A stretch of 64,000 bases of DNA from Terracoccus sp. 273MFTsu3.1 (GCF_000383675.1 NZ_KB911824.1:310001-374000), one strand, 5' to 3'; counted from the stretch's first letter, positions 30,279 through 39,495 are shown. The notes: generated by a model not told the origin, from the letters alone. Made by a program: numbers and translations.

Positions 30279-31025
30279 GTGTTCTACTGGCGCACCACCA
30301 CCGCTCGCGACGGCGACGCCTGTTCCGTCGACCTCGCCTTCACGGGTCGGTCGGCCGGCCGGGGGAGCGGGCCGTATGCCGGCCTCAACCTCGGCGGTCA
30401 CGTCGGCGACGATCCCGCCGACGTCGAGGGCAACCGCACCGCCCTCGCACACGAGATCGACGTCCCACGCGATCGCCTCGTCCTCATGAACCAGGTCCAC
30501 GGGGCCGACGTCGTGCAGGTGGACGGGCCGTGGGACGGGGAGCCGCCAGCGGTCGACGGAATCGTCACGCGCGCAACCGATCTCGCTCTCGGCGTGCTGG
30601 TCGCGGACTGTGTCCCGGTGCTGCTGCACGATGCTCGCGCCGGAGTCGTCGGGGCCGTTCACGCCGGCCGACCGGGCATGGTCGCGGGCATCGTCGGACG
30701 GGCGGTCACCGCGATGCGCGACCTCGGTGCGACGTCCGTCTCGGCGACCGTGGGGCCGTCCGTCTGTGGACGGTGCTACGAGGTCCCGGCGGAGATGGCA
30801 CGCGCCGCCGCGGAGACCTCAGCGGCCTCCGCCGCGCGGTCGTGGACCGGCACCCCGGCCATCGACGTGGCCGCCGGCGTCGTCGAACAGCTGGCGGCGG
30901 CTGACGTCGCGGTGCAGTGGGTGCCCGGCTGCACCCGAGAGACCGGCGACCTCTACTCCTACCGGCGCGACGGCCGCACCGGTCGTTTCGCCGGCATCGT
31001 CGCGTTGCGACCGGTGGACGCATGA
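30279..31025 (+). CDS. pgeF: Peptidoglycan editing factor PgeF (YfiH/laccase-domain family)
   Basis: Predicted protein of 248 residues of the YfiH/DUF152 multicopper-oxidase-like family, now linked to removal of misincorporated residues in peptidoglycan precursors. Metal-site segments are MNQVHGADVV, VADCVPVLLHD, VGAVHAGRPG and VGPSVCGRCYEV. The AVHAGRPG form replaces the AVHAGWRG seen in many bacteria. GTG 30279 suits homology and a close TAGGTT; the in-frame start at 30231 would add 16 residues. It overlaps the next gene by 4 nt and sits in the usual place after ftsZ. Confidence 0.88.
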   Translation: MFYWRTTTARDGDACSVDLAFTGRSAGRGSGPYAGLNLGGHVGDDPADVEGNRTALAHEIDVPRDRLVLMNQVHGADVVQVDGPWDGEPPAVDGIVTRATDLALGVLVADCVPVLLHDARAGVVGAVHAGRPGMVAGIVGRAVTAMRDLGATSVSATVGPSVCGRCYEVPAEMARAAAETSAASAARSWTGTPAIDVAAGVVEQLAAADVAVQWVPGCTRETGDLYSYRRDGRTGRFAGIVALRPVDA

Positions 31026-31777
31026 CCGGCGCCGAGGCGGTCGGTGACGAGGCGGTCGGTGACGAGGCGCGGCGCGACCAGCTGCGCGACGGCCTGGCTG
31101 CGGTGCGCGAGCGCATCGAGCGAGGCTGCGCCGAGGCCGGGCGCGACCCAGATGACGTCACCCTCGTCGTCGTCACGAAGTACTTCCCGACCTCCGACGT
31201 CCTGCTCCTGCACGACCTCGGCGTCAGGCACTTCGGCGAGAACCGCGACCAGGAGGCCGCCGAGAAGTTCCGCGAGGTCCGCCACGCGCTCTCGGAGGCC
31301 GGCGCCGCGCCACCGACCCTCCACTTCATCGGCCGGCTCCAGAGCAACAAGGCGGCGCACGTCGCGGGCTACGCCGACGTCGTCCAGTCCGTCGACCGGA
31401 CGAAGCTCGTCGCCGCCCTCGCCAAGGGCGCCCATGCCGCGGACCGGACCCTCGACGTGCTGCTCCAGGTGAGCCTCGACGGCGACACGTCGCGGGGGGG
31501 CGTCCTCCCCGTCGACGTCGACGCCCTCGCGGACGCCGTTGCGGCACAACAGCTCCTGGACCTGCGTGGCGTCATGGCCGTCGCGCCGCTGGGCGCCGAC
31601 CCCGACGCGGCGTTCGCGCGGCTGCGGGACGTGGCGGACGGCATACGTGCTCGGCACCCCCGTGCCGACTGGATCTCGGCCGGCATGAGCGGCGACCTCG
31701 AGGCCGGGCTGCGGCACGGAGCGACACTCCTGCGTGTCGGCACGGCAATCCTCGGTTCACGCCCGTCACTTCTGTAA
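31022..31777 (+). CDS. YggS/PLPBP family PLP homeostasis protein
   Basis: Predicted protein of 251 residues, an alanine-racemase-like fold that binds pyridoxal phosphate without known catalysis and affects PLP and amino-acid balance. The PLP lysine is K53 in [38 protein letters not shown] and [25 protein letters not shown] are characteristic. The N-terminus contains a tandem 15-nt repeat encoding EAVGD twice. ATG 31022 overlaps pgeF by 4 nt. YggS genes are usual between ftsZ and sepF in Gram-positive bacteria. Confidence 0.93.
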   Translation: MTGAEAVGDEAVGDEARRDQLRDGLAAVRERIERGCAEAGRDPDDVTLVVVTKYFPTSDVLLLHDLGVRHFGENRDQEAAEKFREVRHALSEAGAAPPTLHFIGRLQSNKAAHVAGYADVVQSVDRTKLVAALAKGAHAADRTLDVLLQVSLDGDTSRGGVLPVDVDALADAVAAQQLLDLRGVMAVAPLGADPDAAFARLRDVADGIRARHPRADWISAGMSGDLEAGLRHGATLLRVGTAILGSRPSLL

Positions 31778-31817
31778 CGTCGTCAACGATCACAATCCGA
31801 CGTTTTGGGAGTTGGCC

Positions 31818-32300
31818 ATGGCAGGGGCACTGCGCAAGACGATGGTGTACCTCGGACTGAGCGAGGAGGACCAGCGTCACGATCGTTACGACGACTACGA
31901 CGCCTACGACGAGTCCGACCGCTACGACGACGAGACCGAGCACACCGCTGCCGTGACGCAGCTGCCCACGAAGCGGCCCGTCGCCGCCGTCGTGCGCGAT
32001 GTCGAGGTCGGTTCGCTCAACCGCATCACGACGATCCACCCTCGCACCTACAACGAGGCCAAGAACATCGGTGAGTGGTTCCGCGACCAGGTGCCGGTCA
32101 TCATGAACCTCAGTGACATGGACGACGCCGACGCCAAGCGTCTCGTCGACTTCGCTGCCGGGCTCGTCTTCGGCCTGCACGGCACGATCGAGCGGGTCAC
32201 CTCCAAGGTGTTCCTCCTCTCGCCCGCCCACGTCGAGATCTCCGCCGACGAGCCCGAGGCGCCTGCCGCCACGACGCGCGGTTTCTTCAACCAGAGCTGA
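31818..32300 (+). CDS. sepF: Cell division protein SepF
   Basis: Predicted protein of 160 residues. It has an amphipathic N-terminus ([18 protein letters not shown]) for membrane binding, an acidic Asp/Tyr-rich linker ([17 protein letters not shown]) and a C-terminal SepF domain ([19 protein letters not shown], then [22 protein letters not shown]). SepF tethers FtsZ to the membrane, which matters here because no ftsA is present. ATG 31818 has GGGAG 6 nt upstream; the longer frame from 31734 is not needed. Confidence 0.95.
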   Translation: MAGALRKTMVYLGLSEEDQRHDRYDDYDAYDESDRYDDETEHTAAVTQLPTKRPVAAVVRDVEVGSLNRITTIHPRTYNEAKNIGEWFRDQVPVIMNLSDMDDADAKRLVDFAAGLVFGLHGTIERVTSKVFLLSPAHVEISADEPEAPAATTRGFFNQS

Positions 32301-32400
32301 GCTCACCCGTCCACCGCCGTGAGCGCGAACCGGGGTCACAGAACCATCGACCTGGGCCCCGGTTCACACTCTTGCCCCGACATCAGGGACACTGACCGAC

Positions 32401-32685
32401 ATGGACGCGTTCTGGACGATCTACGGGGTGGTGGTCTTCACCTTCTTCATCGCCCTCATCGGCCGCTTCGTCATCGACTGGGTGCAGGTCCTGGCCCGGT
32501 CCTGGCGACCCACCGGGGTCGTCCTGGTCCTCGCCGAGGCCGTCTACACCGTGACCGACCCGCCCCTGCGCGCCCTGCGCAAGGTCATCCCGTCACCGAG
32601 CCTCGGTGGCGTCCGACTCGACCTCAGCTTCCTTGTCCTGATGTTGCTGACCTCTCTCGCTCTCAACGTGCCGAGCTTCTTCTGA
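32401..32685 (+). CDS. YggT family membrane protein
   Basis: Predicted protein of 94 residues with two hydrophobic helices (IYGVVVFTFFIALIGRF at about 8-24 and LSFLVLMLLTSLAL near the C-terminus) around a conserved TDPPLRALRKVIPS segment. YggT proteins are a small family found next to sepF and divIVA; a role in envelope organisation or osmotic response is suspected but not established. ATG 32401 is the only sensible start. Confidence 0.85.
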   Translation: MDAFWTIYGVVVFTFFIALIGRFVIDWVQVLARSWRPTGVVLVLAEAVYTVTDPPLRALRKVIPSPSLGGVRLDLSFLVLMLLTSLALNVPSFF

Positions 32686-32781
32686 CCGACCGGCAGTCAC
32701 CTCTCCCGCACCATGCGGGTGGGTGTGCACACGCCGACCGGTGAGCATGGCTTTGGTTCGTGACCGGAACGTTAGATACCG

Positions 32782-32809
32782 TTGACCCGAACCATTACGT
32801 CTGTATCGA
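32782..32809 (+). promoter_or_regulatory. Candidate divIVA promoter
   Basis: TTGACC (32782-32787), a 16-nt spacer and TATCGA (32804-32809) lie close to ATG 32818. GAGGTG at 32808-32813 would serve as ribosome binding site only if transcription starts further upstream, so an alternative promoter cannot be excluded. Confidence 0.4.
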
Positions 32810-32817
32810 GGTGACAC

Positions 32818-34044
32818 ATGGCGCTTACGCCTGAACAGGTGCTCAACAAGCACTTCCAGACCACGCAGTTCCGTCGTGGCTACGAGGAGCGGGACGTTGA
32901 CGACTTCCTGGACGAGATCGTGGCGGAGATGCGTTCGCTCATCGAGCAGCGTGACGACTACCTGAAGCAGCTCAACGACTGCCGCGCGAGCAAGAACCAG
33001 TCGGCCGTGCGTGCCGACGGTGCGACGGCGGCCATGCCGGCCGTCGGCCGTCCCGGTGACGACGCCAAGCTCGGCGGCCTCACCGCGAAGATCCAGGACG
33101 CGGAGCGTGCCTTCAAGGCCGCCACCGACCGCGCGGCCAAGGCCAAGGCCGACGCCGAGAACGCCGAGCGGGTCGCCAAGGAGCGCATCGACCGCGCCAA
33201 GGCCGAGGCCGAGCGGGCCGAGGCGGCCGCCAAGTCCGCCGTCGACTCGCAGGCGCTCAACGACGCGCAGGCCAAGCTCAACGGCCTCAACTCCCAGGTC
33301 GCCGACGCCGAGGGCAAGCTCACCAAGGCGCAGGAGAACGCCCGCGCCGCCGAGGAGCGGGCCGCCAAGGCCCAGGCCGACGCCGAGGCTGCCGCGGCCA
33401 CCGCCGCACGACTGCGCGAGGAGGCCGCCAAGGCGCCGACTCCGGCTCCGGCCGCAGCTGCTGCTGCCGCTCCGGCCGCAGCCGCCGCGACGGGCAACGT
33501 CGACGCCGCGGGGGTCATCGCCCTCGCCCAGCGCCTGCACGACGAGCACGTGGCCGCCGGCGAGACCCGTCGCGACGAGCTCATCTCCGAGGCCGAGAAC
33601 CGCCACCGCGAGCTGCTCGCCGCGGCGCAGGCTCGCCATGACGACCTCATCAACACCGGTCAGAGCCGTCACGACGAGGCCACCCAGCAGGCTGAGCAGA
33701 TCTCGGCCGCGGCCGCGGCCCAGCGTGAGCAGATGATCGCCGAGGCCACCTCGCAGCGCGACCAGATGATCGCGGAGGCGACGTCCAAGCGCGACGAGAT
33801 GCTCACCGAGGCCCGCGAGCGGGCCACCGGGATGGTCGCCGAGGCACAGCAGAAGAAGGCGGCCCTGCTCGAGGAGCTCGACAAGCAGAAGGGCCTGCTC
33901 GACCGCAAGATCGCCGAGCTGCGTGGCTTCGAGAAGAACTACCGCAGCAACCTCAAGTCCTACATCGAGGGCCAGCTGCACGACCTCGACTCGAGCGTCC
34001 AGGAGCCGGCGCACGCCGGTGCCGGAGACGGCAACCAGGGCTGA
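32818..34044 (+). CDS. divIVA: Polar growth protein DivIVA/Wag31
   Basis: Predicted protein of 408 residues. The N-terminal 60 residues are the DivIVA lipid-binding domain (LTPEQVLNKHFQTTQFRRGY, then DVDDFLDEIVAEMRSLIEQ). The rest is Ala/Glu/Lys-rich with long coiled coil, split by an Ala/Pro-rich hinge at about residues 205-225. Near the C-terminus there are near-identical 10-residue repeats (QMIAEATSQRD, QMIAEATSKRD). Wag31-type DivIVA marks cell poles and curved membrane and directs wall synthesis there. At 408 residues it is longer than mycobacterial Wag31. A GC-rich hairpin follows. Confidence 0.95.
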   Translation: MALTPEQVLNKHFQTTQFRRGYEERDVDDFLDEIVAEMRSLIEQRDDYLKQLNDCRASKNQSAVRADGATAAMPAVGRPGDDAKLGGLTAKIQDAERAFKAATDRAAKAKADAENAERVAKERIDRAKAEAERAEAAAKSAVDSQALNDAQAKLNGLNSQVADAEGKLTKAQENARAAEERAAKAQADAEAAAATAARLREEAAKAPTPAPAAAAAAAPAAAAATGNVDAAGVIALAQRLHDEHVAAGETRRDELISEAENRHRELLAAAQARHDDLINTGQSRHDEATQQAEQISAAAAAQREQMIAEATSQRDQMIAEATSKRDEMLTEARERATGMVAEAQQKKAALLEELDKQKGLLDRKIAELRGFEKNYRSNLKSYIEGQLHDLDSSVQEPAHAGAGDGNQG

Positions 34045-34068
34045 GTCCCACCTCGAACAGACGCACAC

Positions 34069-34098
34069 AGGCCGTCCGGGCATCGTCCCGGGCGGCCT
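34069..34098 (+). terminator. Hairpin terminator after divIVA
   Basis: AGGCCGTCCGGG (34069-34080) pairs with CCCGGGCGGCCT (34087-34098) with one U-G wobble and a 6-nt loop. No T-run follows. Confidence 0.65.
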
Positions 34099-34146
34099 GA
34101 GGTGTATCCGAAGGACGAACACTTCGCCCGCATAAGCGTTTCGCGT

Positions 34147-34175
34147 TTGTGCACGACCCGTGCGGGGCTTATTGT
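34147..34175 (+). promoter_or_regulatory. Candidate promoter of the DksA-like gene
   Basis: TTGTGC (34147-34152), a 17-nt spacer and TATTGT (34170-34175). This predicts a leader of about 39 nt carrying GGAGGG ahead of ATG 34221. Confidence 0.5.
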
Positions 34176-34220
34176 CAGCCCCACTTGTCAGCGTCGACGG
34201 CTTGAGCGACGGAGGGTCTG

Positions 34221-35360
34221 ATGGCGGCGAAGAAGACGGCAGCGGTGACAACCGCGGCCAAGCGGGCCACCGCGAGCAGGGCGACGGGCGCAGCCAGGAA
34301 GGCAGCGCCTGCGGCGAAGACTGCGACGAAGCCCGCGACCGCGAGCAGGACCGCGACGAAGACGGCCACGAAGACGGCCACGAAGGCTGCGCCCTCGAAG
34401 AAGCCTGCGACGAAGACCGCGTCCACGGCGTCGTCTGCGAAGAAGGCTGCGACCAAGGCCTCGCCGGTGAAGAAGGCCACGACCAGGGCCGTCCCCGCGA
34501 AGAAGGCGGCGACGAAGGCGGCGCCGGTCAAGAAGGCCGCGACCAAGTCTGCGACGAAGACCGCACCGGCCAAGAAGGCCGTGACGAAGACGGCTCCCGC
34601 GAAGAAGGCCGCGACCAAGGCCACGCCCGCGACGAAGACGGCGACCAAGGCGGCCGTGAAGCGGGCCGCGACGGGCGCGCCAGCGAAGAAGACGGCGACG
34701 AAGGCTGCGACGAAGGCCGCGACAAAGGCCGCGCCCGTCAAGAAGTCCGCTCCGGCGGCTGGAAGCACCACCAGGTCCACGGCGGCGACGAAGCCGCCCG
34801 CCACGACGTCCACCCGTGCCGGAGCCGCGAGCGCGAAGTCCGCTCCCAAGGCCCCGGCGACACGAACCAAGAAGGCATCAGTGACCACGAGCTCCACGGC
34901 AGGCCCCCGCGCGACCACGAAGAAGGCCGCGGGCACCACGAACCGCACCAGCGCCCGCAAGATCGCCGAGCAGCTCCGGGTCAAGGACGACGAGAGCCCC
35001 TGGAGCGAGGACGAGATCAGCGAGGTGCGCGGCGTCCTGCTCGAGGAGATCGAGCAGCACCGCGTCGAGCTCAAGCTCGCGGAGGACGAGCTCGACGACC
35101 TGCTGCGCGCCTCGGGTGACGGCTCGGGCGACGACCAGGCGGACGCCGGCGCCAAGACGGCCGAGCGCGAGCACGAGATCTCCGTGGCCGCCAACGCCCG
35201 TGCGAGCCTGCGCCAGGCCGAGCACGCGCTCGAGCAGCTCGAGGCCGGCACGTACGGCATCTGCGAGAACTGCGGCAACCCGATCGGCAAGCTTCGACTT
35301 CAGGCCCGTCCTCGTGCGACCCTGTGCATGACATGCCAGGAGAAGCAAGACCGCCACTGA
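34221..35360 (+). CDS. DksA/TraR-type zinc-finger protein with histone H1-like tail
   Basis: Predicted protein of 379 residues of two unlike halves. Residues 1-250 are almost only Lys, Ala, Thr, Ser and Pro in AAKKA/TKTATK-type repeats, like eukaryotic histone H1 C-termini or bacterial Hc1/AlgP tails, and should bind nucleic acid non-specifically. Residues about 255-379 form a DksA/TraR domain with two helices ([20 protein letters not shown]) and a C4 zinc finger, C348-x2-C351-x17-C369-x2-C372. DksA-type proteins act in the RNA polymerase secondary channel. GGAGGG precedes the ATG. lspA follows closely. Similar fusions occur in actinobacteria; function is unproven. Confidence 0.85.
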   Translation: MAAKKTAAVTTAAKRATASRATGAARKAAPAAKTATKPATASRTATKTATKTATKAAPSKKPATKTASTASSAKKAATKASPVKKATTRAVPAKKAATKAAPVKKAATKSATKTAPAKKAVTKTAPAKKAATKATPATKTATKAAVKRAATGAPAKKTATKAATKAATKAAPVKKSAPAAGSTTRSTAATKPPATTSTRAGAASAKSAPKAPATRTKKASVTTSSTAGPRATTKKAAGTTNRTSARKIAEQLRVKDDESPWSEDEISEVRGVLLEEIEQHRVELKLAEDELDDLLRASGDGSGDDQADAGAKTAEREHEISVAANARASLRQAEHALEQLEAGTYGICENCGNPIGKLRLQARPRATLCMTCQEKQDRH

Positions 35361-35404
35361 CGCCCACGCACGCCACGTCGACCCCCCGCGCGGGGGTCGA
35401 CGGC

Positions 35405-36169
35405 GTGTCCACCACTACCTCGACCGAGACCGTGAGTTCGACGCCCGCCGACGAGAGACGCCCGACGCCAGACCGGCGCAGGCGACTGTTCATCGTCCTC
35501 GGCGTCGTCGCCGTTCTCGCCTTCGCCACCGACCAGGTGACGAAGATGGTCGCCCTCGACGTGCTCGGCGACGGCGAGTCACGCCCGTTCGTCGGAGACT
35601 TCATCCGGCTCAAGCTCATCGGCAACCCCGGGGCGGCCCTGTCGCTCGGGGCGGGCAACACGTGGGTCATGACCGGCATCGCCCTCGCGGTGCTCGTCGC
35701 GATCATCGTCGTCGCGCGCCAGCTCGGGTCTCTGGCCTGGGCCATCGCGCTCGGCCTGCTGCTCGGAGCCGCGATCGGCAACCTCACCGACCGGTTCGTC
35801 CGCCCTCCGGGCGGCGGCCAGGGCCACGTCGTGGACTTCATCGACTACAACCGCTGGTTCATCGGCAACGTGGCCGACATCTGGATCGTCTCCGCGGCGT
35901 GTCTCGTCGTCATCCTGGCCCTGCTCGGGATCGGCGTCGACGGCCGCCGCGACCACGGCCGGGCCGCGACCGCTCCCGACGCCACGACCGACCAGACCAG
36001 CGCCCAGCCCACCGGCGAGCGCTCTGGCAAGACCACCGGCGAGACCACCCGCGAGACCACCGGCGAGACCACCACGAACGGCGAGACCCACATGACGCAG
36101 CAGACCGACGGGACGCCGGACGCTTCCGAGACGCACGACGCGCGGCGTCAGGGGGGCGATCATGCCTGA
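35405..36169 (+). CDS. lspA: Lipoprotein signal peptidase LspA
   Basis: Predicted protein of 254 residues, the aspartic protease that cleaves lipoprotein signal peptides in the membrane. Four membrane helices are visible, starting with [20 protein letters not shown]. The catalytic aspartates fit IGNLTDRF and [20 protein letters not shown] and [13 protein letters not shown] are also conserved. GTG 35405 is a choice by frame; the frame opens at 35324 inside the preceding gene, and GTG 35432 is another option. The last about 75 residues form an unusual Thr/Glu/Gly-rich tail ([14 protein letters not shown]). The stop overlaps the next gene by 8 nt. Confidence 0.9.
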   Translation: MSTTTSTETVSSTPADERRPTPDRRRRLFIVLGVVAVLAFATDQVTKMVALDVLGDGESRPFVGDFIRLKLIGNPGAALSLGAGNTWVMTGIALAVLVAIIVVARQLGSLAWAIALGLLLGAAIGNLTDRFVRPPGGGQGHVVDFIDYNRWFIGNVADIWIVSAACLVVILALLGIGVDGRRDHGRAATAPDATTDQTSAQPTGERSGKTTGETTRETTGETTTNGETHMTQQTDGTPDASETHDARRQGGDHA

Positions 36170-37094
36170 CGTGCGCACGGTGCTCGTGCCCGATGGCCTC
36201 GAGGGCGAGCGCGTCGACGCGGGCGTGGCCCGCCTCTTCGGCGTCTCGCGCACCAAGGCGGCCGACCTCGCCGCCGACGGCCACGTCGTCATCGACGGCA
36301 AGGCGGTCGCGAAGTCCGAGCGGCTCTCGGCCGGCTCCATGCTCGAGGTCTCGCTGCCGCGCGCCGAGGACAGCCCGAGCCTGCAGGTCATCGCCCAGCC
36401 GGTGCCGGGGATGTCGATCATCCACGACGACGACGACATCATCGTCGTCGACAAGCCGGTGGGTGTGGCCGCTCACCCCAGCGTCGGCTGGAGCGGACCG
36501 GACGTCGTGTCGGGCCTCGCCGCGGCCGGCTACCGGATCTCCACCTCGGGTGCCCCCGAGCGCCAGGGGATCGTCAGCCGACTCGATGTCGGCACGTCCG
36601 GTCTCATGGTGGTGGCCAAGAGCGAGTCCGCCTACTCGCGACTCAAGCAAGCCTTCCGCAGCCGGACGGTCGACAAGACGTACCACGCGCTCGTCCAAGG
36701 GCTGCCCGACCCGGTGGTCGGCACCGTCGACGCGCCGATCGGCCGTCACCCCGGCCACGACTACAAGTTCGCGGTCATGAAGAGCGGCAAGCCGTCGGTG
36801 ACGCACTACGAGGTCATCGAGGCGTTCCGCTACGCGACCCTGCTCGACATCCATCTCGAGACGGGCCGCACGCACCAGATCCGCGTCCACTTCGCAGCGC
36901 TGCACCACCCGTGCTGCGGTGACACGACCTACGGCGCCGACCCCACGCTCGCGGCCCGCCTCAAGCTCGACCGCCAGTGGCTGCACGCCGTGGGCCTCGG
37001 CTTCGAGCACCCGGGCACGGGGGAGTACGTCCACTTCGAGAGCGCGTACCCAGAGGACCTCCAACGCGCCCTCGACATCATCGCGACCTTGTGA
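36162..37094 (+). CDS. RluD-type 23S rRNA pseudouridine synthase
   Basis: Predicted protein of 310 residues. An S4 RNA-binding domain comes first ([31 protein letters not shown]), followed by the RluA catalytic domain with its aspartate in [16 protein letters not shown] and the C-terminal [18 protein letters not shown]. The usual HRLDxxTSG motif reads SRLD here. It is likely the RluD-like enzyme paired with lspA in many genomes, as here with an 8-nt overlap. The gene ends just before a strong bidirectional hairpin. Confidence 0.92.
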   Translation: MPDVRTVLVPDGLEGERVDAGVARLFGVSRTKAADLAADGHVVIDGKAVAKSERLSAGSMLEVSLPRAEDSPSLQVIAQPVPGMSIIHDDDDIIVVDKPVGVAAHPSVGWSGPDVVSGLAAAGYRISTSGAPERQGIVSRLDVGTSGLMVVAKSESAYSRLKQAFRSRTVDKTYHALVQGLPDPVVGTVDAPIGRHPGHDYKFAVMKSGKPSVTHYEVIEAFRYATLLDIHLETGRTHQIRVHFAALHHPCCGDTTYGADPTLAARLKLDRQWLHAVGLGFEHPGTGEYVHFESAYPEDLQRALDIIATL

Positions 37095-37122
37095 CCTTCA
37101 CCCTCGACGTGAGGGTGAAGGT
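37094..37122. terminator. Bidirectional hairpin terminator
   Basis: ACCTTCACCCTC (37094-37105) and GAGGGTGAAGGT (37111-37122) form a perfect 12-bp stem with loop GACGT. It lies between the converging pseudouridine synthase gene and the secreted-protein gene. Confidence 0.75.
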
Positions 37123-37131
37123 GGTCGCCGG

Positions 37132-37866
37132 TCATGGCGTATGCCGTGTGGCGGAGTGGGCGTCGGAGCTGAACCCGACCGGGGCGGGGCGCTCCGGGTC
37201 CGCCCGGCGCGTGTCCGTCGCCCTCACGACGCGAGACCCTGCTCGCGGACGCCGCCCGATGGCGACCCCGAGCCCGAGCGCGAGCACGGCGGCGACGGTC
37301 GTCGGCCACCACGGCACCGCTCCGCGGGCCGCGTCCGCCCCGGTGCCGCGGGTCACCGGTGCCGCGCCTGCGGCGGCCGCTGCCGGGCGCGCGACGGGAG
37401 GCGGGGACGTCGACGTCGAGACAGGTCTCGTGTCGCCGTGGACGCCGAGGGAGGTCAGCGTCGCGAGGAGCAGGGCGGCGTCCTTGGGTCGGTGCAGCAC
37501 GGTCGGCGCCTGGAAGAGGTCCGTGCTGTCGGCGAGGTTCATCGACGTCTCGACCCAGACGTCGGTGCCGTCGATGATGACGGCATCGACGCGCCACGGC
37601 GTGACGTCGTGGATCAGCCACGTCAGCCGGACCCGCGAGTCCATGAACGAGGCCGCAGGCATCGCGTCACCGGTGGGGGTGTTGTACGCGTCGAGGGCCT
37701 TCTCGAGGTTCGCGTAGGCCAGGCTCCCGGTGAGGGCGCCCGCGGCCCGTGACCCGTCGTAGTCGACGACGAGCACGGAGGTCGGGCCACCGGCGGAGGC
37801 AGGCGGCGCGGCTGCGACGAGCAGCACCGCCGCGACGGCGGCGACGAGAGGGGCGAGTCTGCGCAT
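37132..37866 (-). CDS. Secreted, membrane-anchored protein of unknown function
   Basis: Predicted protein of 244 residues. A clear signal peptide (RRLAPLVAAVAAVLLVAAAP, then ASAGG) is followed by a folded-looking domain of about 125 residues (SVLVVDYDGSRAAGALTGSL, FMDSRVRLTWLIHDVTPW). A Pro/Ala-rich linker leads to a C-terminal membrane helix (TTVAAVLALGLGVAIGRR), as in a wall-spanning anchored protein. AGGAGAG lies 6 nt before ATG 37866. I do not recognise the family. It lies downstream of the sigma/anti-sigma pair on the same strand, 78 nt after the anti-sigma stop, and may belong to their regulon. Confidence 0.65.
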   Translation of the reverse strand: MRRLAPLVAAVAAVLLVAAAPPASAGGPTSVLVVDYDGSRAAGALTGSLAYANLEKALDAYNTPTGDAMPAASFMDSRVRLTWLIHDVTPWRVDAVIIDGTDVWVETSMNLADSTDLFQAPTVLHRPKDAALLLATLTSLGVHGDTRPVSTSTSPPPVARPAAAAAGAAPVTRGTGADAARGAVPWWPTTVAAVLALGLGVAIGRRPRAGSRVVRATDTRRADPERPAPVGFSSDAHSATRHTP

Positions 37867-37944
37867 GGTGCTCTCCTGGCTCGAGTGGGCCCGCGCGTGG
37901 GGCCGACGCCACCTCAACACCGCTGCGGGCGCGGAGGTTCGCGC

Positions 37945-38799
37945 TCACCCCGCCGACCGGGCCACGCGCAGCGCTTCCTCGAGACTGGTCGCACCCTCGA
38001 GGCGGTAGGTCACCTCACCCGCCGGGGACGGCACGACCCAGACGAGGGTCGGCCCGGCGAGACGCGGCGGCTCGGAGTGCGTGTCCCCGGTCCGGTCCAC
38101 CCATTCGACGCGGTGCTGCGACCCGAGCCACACCGCCTCGTGGTCGGCCACACGGGTCGGCGTGACCGCCTCCCACACCGTCTTGAGGTAGCCCCACGAC
38201 AACGAGCCGACGAAGACGTCGAGACGGGTCGTCCCGGCGCCCGACCCCCACACCAGCTCGCCGACGTGACCGTCGTGCGTGACGCTGACGGACGTCGGCG
38301 GGCCGAGCGCCGAGGGCGTCAGGATGTCCGCGCCGATGACCTGCTCGGCCTGTCTCAGCGTCACGGCCCTCGCCGGGCCCGCACCAGTGCCCTCCCCGGT
38401 GCTGCTTCCCGCCGTCCGGGACGTGGGCGATGCCGTCGAGGGCGTTGCCGGCGGCGAGGGGACCTCCCGCACCACGACGCCGCCGATGCGGAGCAGCTCG
38501 AGGACCGCGGCCCGGACCGGGGGGACGAGAGCGAGCACGAGCACGACGACGGCCGCCGCCGCCCAGCCGAGCCGGCGCCTCGCGACACGGGTGGGACGTG
38601 CCTCGATGGGCGCCGTCGCCACCGCGTGGAGCGGCCGCTCGGACGGCGGCTCGGCCGCCGACTCGGGTGACTGCACGGGTGACTGCACGGCGGCCAGCCG
38701 GGCCAGCACGAGCGACGCGAGGTCTGCCCGGGGCGGCTCGGTCACCAGCGTGCGGCCGAGGGCGACGAGCTCGGCCTCGAGGTCGACGTGGTCAGGCAT
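37945..38799 (-). CDS. Putative membrane anti-sigma factor
   Basis: Predicted protein of 284 residues: a cytoplasmic N-terminus of about 75 residues, one membrane helix (LGWAAAAVVVLVLALVPP), a Pro/Ser/Thr-rich linker and an external domain (GELVWGSGAGTTRLDVFVGS, HRVEWVDRTGD). Its start overlaps the ECF sigma gene by 8 nt, which is the usual arrangement for a cognate anti-sigma factor. The zinc anti-sigma motif H-x3-C-x2-C is absent, so if it binds the sigma factor it does so in another way. Role is inference from gene order and topology. Confidence 0.55.
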   Translation of the reverse strand: MPDHVDLEAELVALGRTLVTEPPRADLASLVLARLAAVQSPVQSPESAAEPPSERPLHAVATAPIEARPTRVARRRLGWAAAAVVVLVLALVPPVRAAVLELLRIGGVVVREVPSPPATPSTASPTSRTAGSSTGEGTGAGPARAVTLRQAEQVIGADILTPSALGPPTSVSVTHDGHVGELVWGSGAGTTRLDVFVGSLSWGYLKTVWEAVTPTRVADHEAVWLGSQHRVEWVDRTGDTHSEPPRLAGPTLVWVVPSPAGEVTYRLEGATSLEEALRVARSAG

Positions 38800-39379
38800 C
38801 GGCCATCACCTCCCGGAGCGAGCCCAGCGCGCGGTGGAGCCGGGACTTGACCGTGCCCGGCGGGATGCCCAGCGTCCCGGCGGTCTGGGCCTCCGACAGC
38901 TCGAGCAGGTAGCGGCACGTCACGACGTCGCGCAGGTCGTCGGGCAGGCCCTCCACCGCCTCGAGGAGCCCGGCGCGCCGGTCGCGCGAGACGGCGGCGT
39001 CTGCCGGGTCCGGGACGGGGTCCGTCGCGGTCCGCTCCGCGGCCACCCGGAGCTCGCGCAGCGTGCGTCGTGACCGTCCGCGCTGGAGGTTGCGCGTCTC
39101 GTTGACGACGATCCGCAGCAGCCACGGACGGAAGCCCGCGCCGTCGTGGAACCGCGGGAGTGCCTGGTATGCCTTCACGAACGCCTCCTGCACGACGTCG
39201 TCGGCCTCGCTCCCGGCGCCGGAGAGCACCGCGAGCCGTTTGGCGATCGGGGCGTGCAGCGTGACGAGCACCGCGTACGCCGATGCGTCCCCGGCGCGCA
39301 CCCGAGCCAGTGCCGCTGCCTCCTCGGACGTGTCGATCGCTGCCTCCGTCCCCCACCGACGACCGTGCCTCGGCACCAT
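38792..39379 (-). CDS. ECF RNA polymerase sigma factor
   Basis: Predicted protein of 195 residues. Sigma region 2 is seen at SEADDVVQEAFVKAYQALPR and FRPWLLRIVVNETRN, and region 4 at LPDDLRDVVTCRYLLELSEA and IPPGTVKSRLHRALGSLRE. There is no region 1 or 3, as in ECF factors. ATG 39379 was taken as start; the frame extends to 39406 and GTG at codon 2 is possible. The following gene overlaps by 8 nt and probably encodes its anti-sigma factor. The signal sensed is unknown. It diverges from dnaE. Confidence 0.9.
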   Translation of the reverse strand: MVPRHGRRWGTEAAIDTSEEAAALARVRAGDASAYAVLVTLHAPIAKRLAVLSGAGSEADDVVQEAFVKAYQALPRFHDGAGFRPWLLRIVVNETRNLQRGRSRRTLRELRVAAERTATDPVPDPADAAVSRDRRAGLLEAVEGLPDDLRDVVTCRYLLELSEAQTAGTLGIPPGTVKSRLHRALGSLREVMADA

Positions 39380-39481
39380 GGTGCCGTCCCGACGCCCCCT
39401 CAACACCGCTCGCGGAGGATCGGTTCGCGCGGACCGCGCGACACCCCAACCGACACGCCGAGGAGTGTCCTCGCAGAGGCT

Positions 39482-39487
39482 TAGACT
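39482..39487 (+). promoter_or_regulatory. Candidate -10 of dnaE
   Basis: TAGACT ends 8 nt before ATG 39496, and no ribosome binding site is evident, suggesting a leaderless or near-leaderless transcript. The same hexamer precedes hisD and the S9 peptidase gene. Confidence 0.5.
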
Positions 39488-39495
39488 CGTCCACG

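Noticed and set aside
34221-34960. GAAG-rich repeats as a CRISPR or mobile element
   Set aside because: They encode an uninterrupted Lys/Ala/Thr tail in the same frame as the zinc finger.
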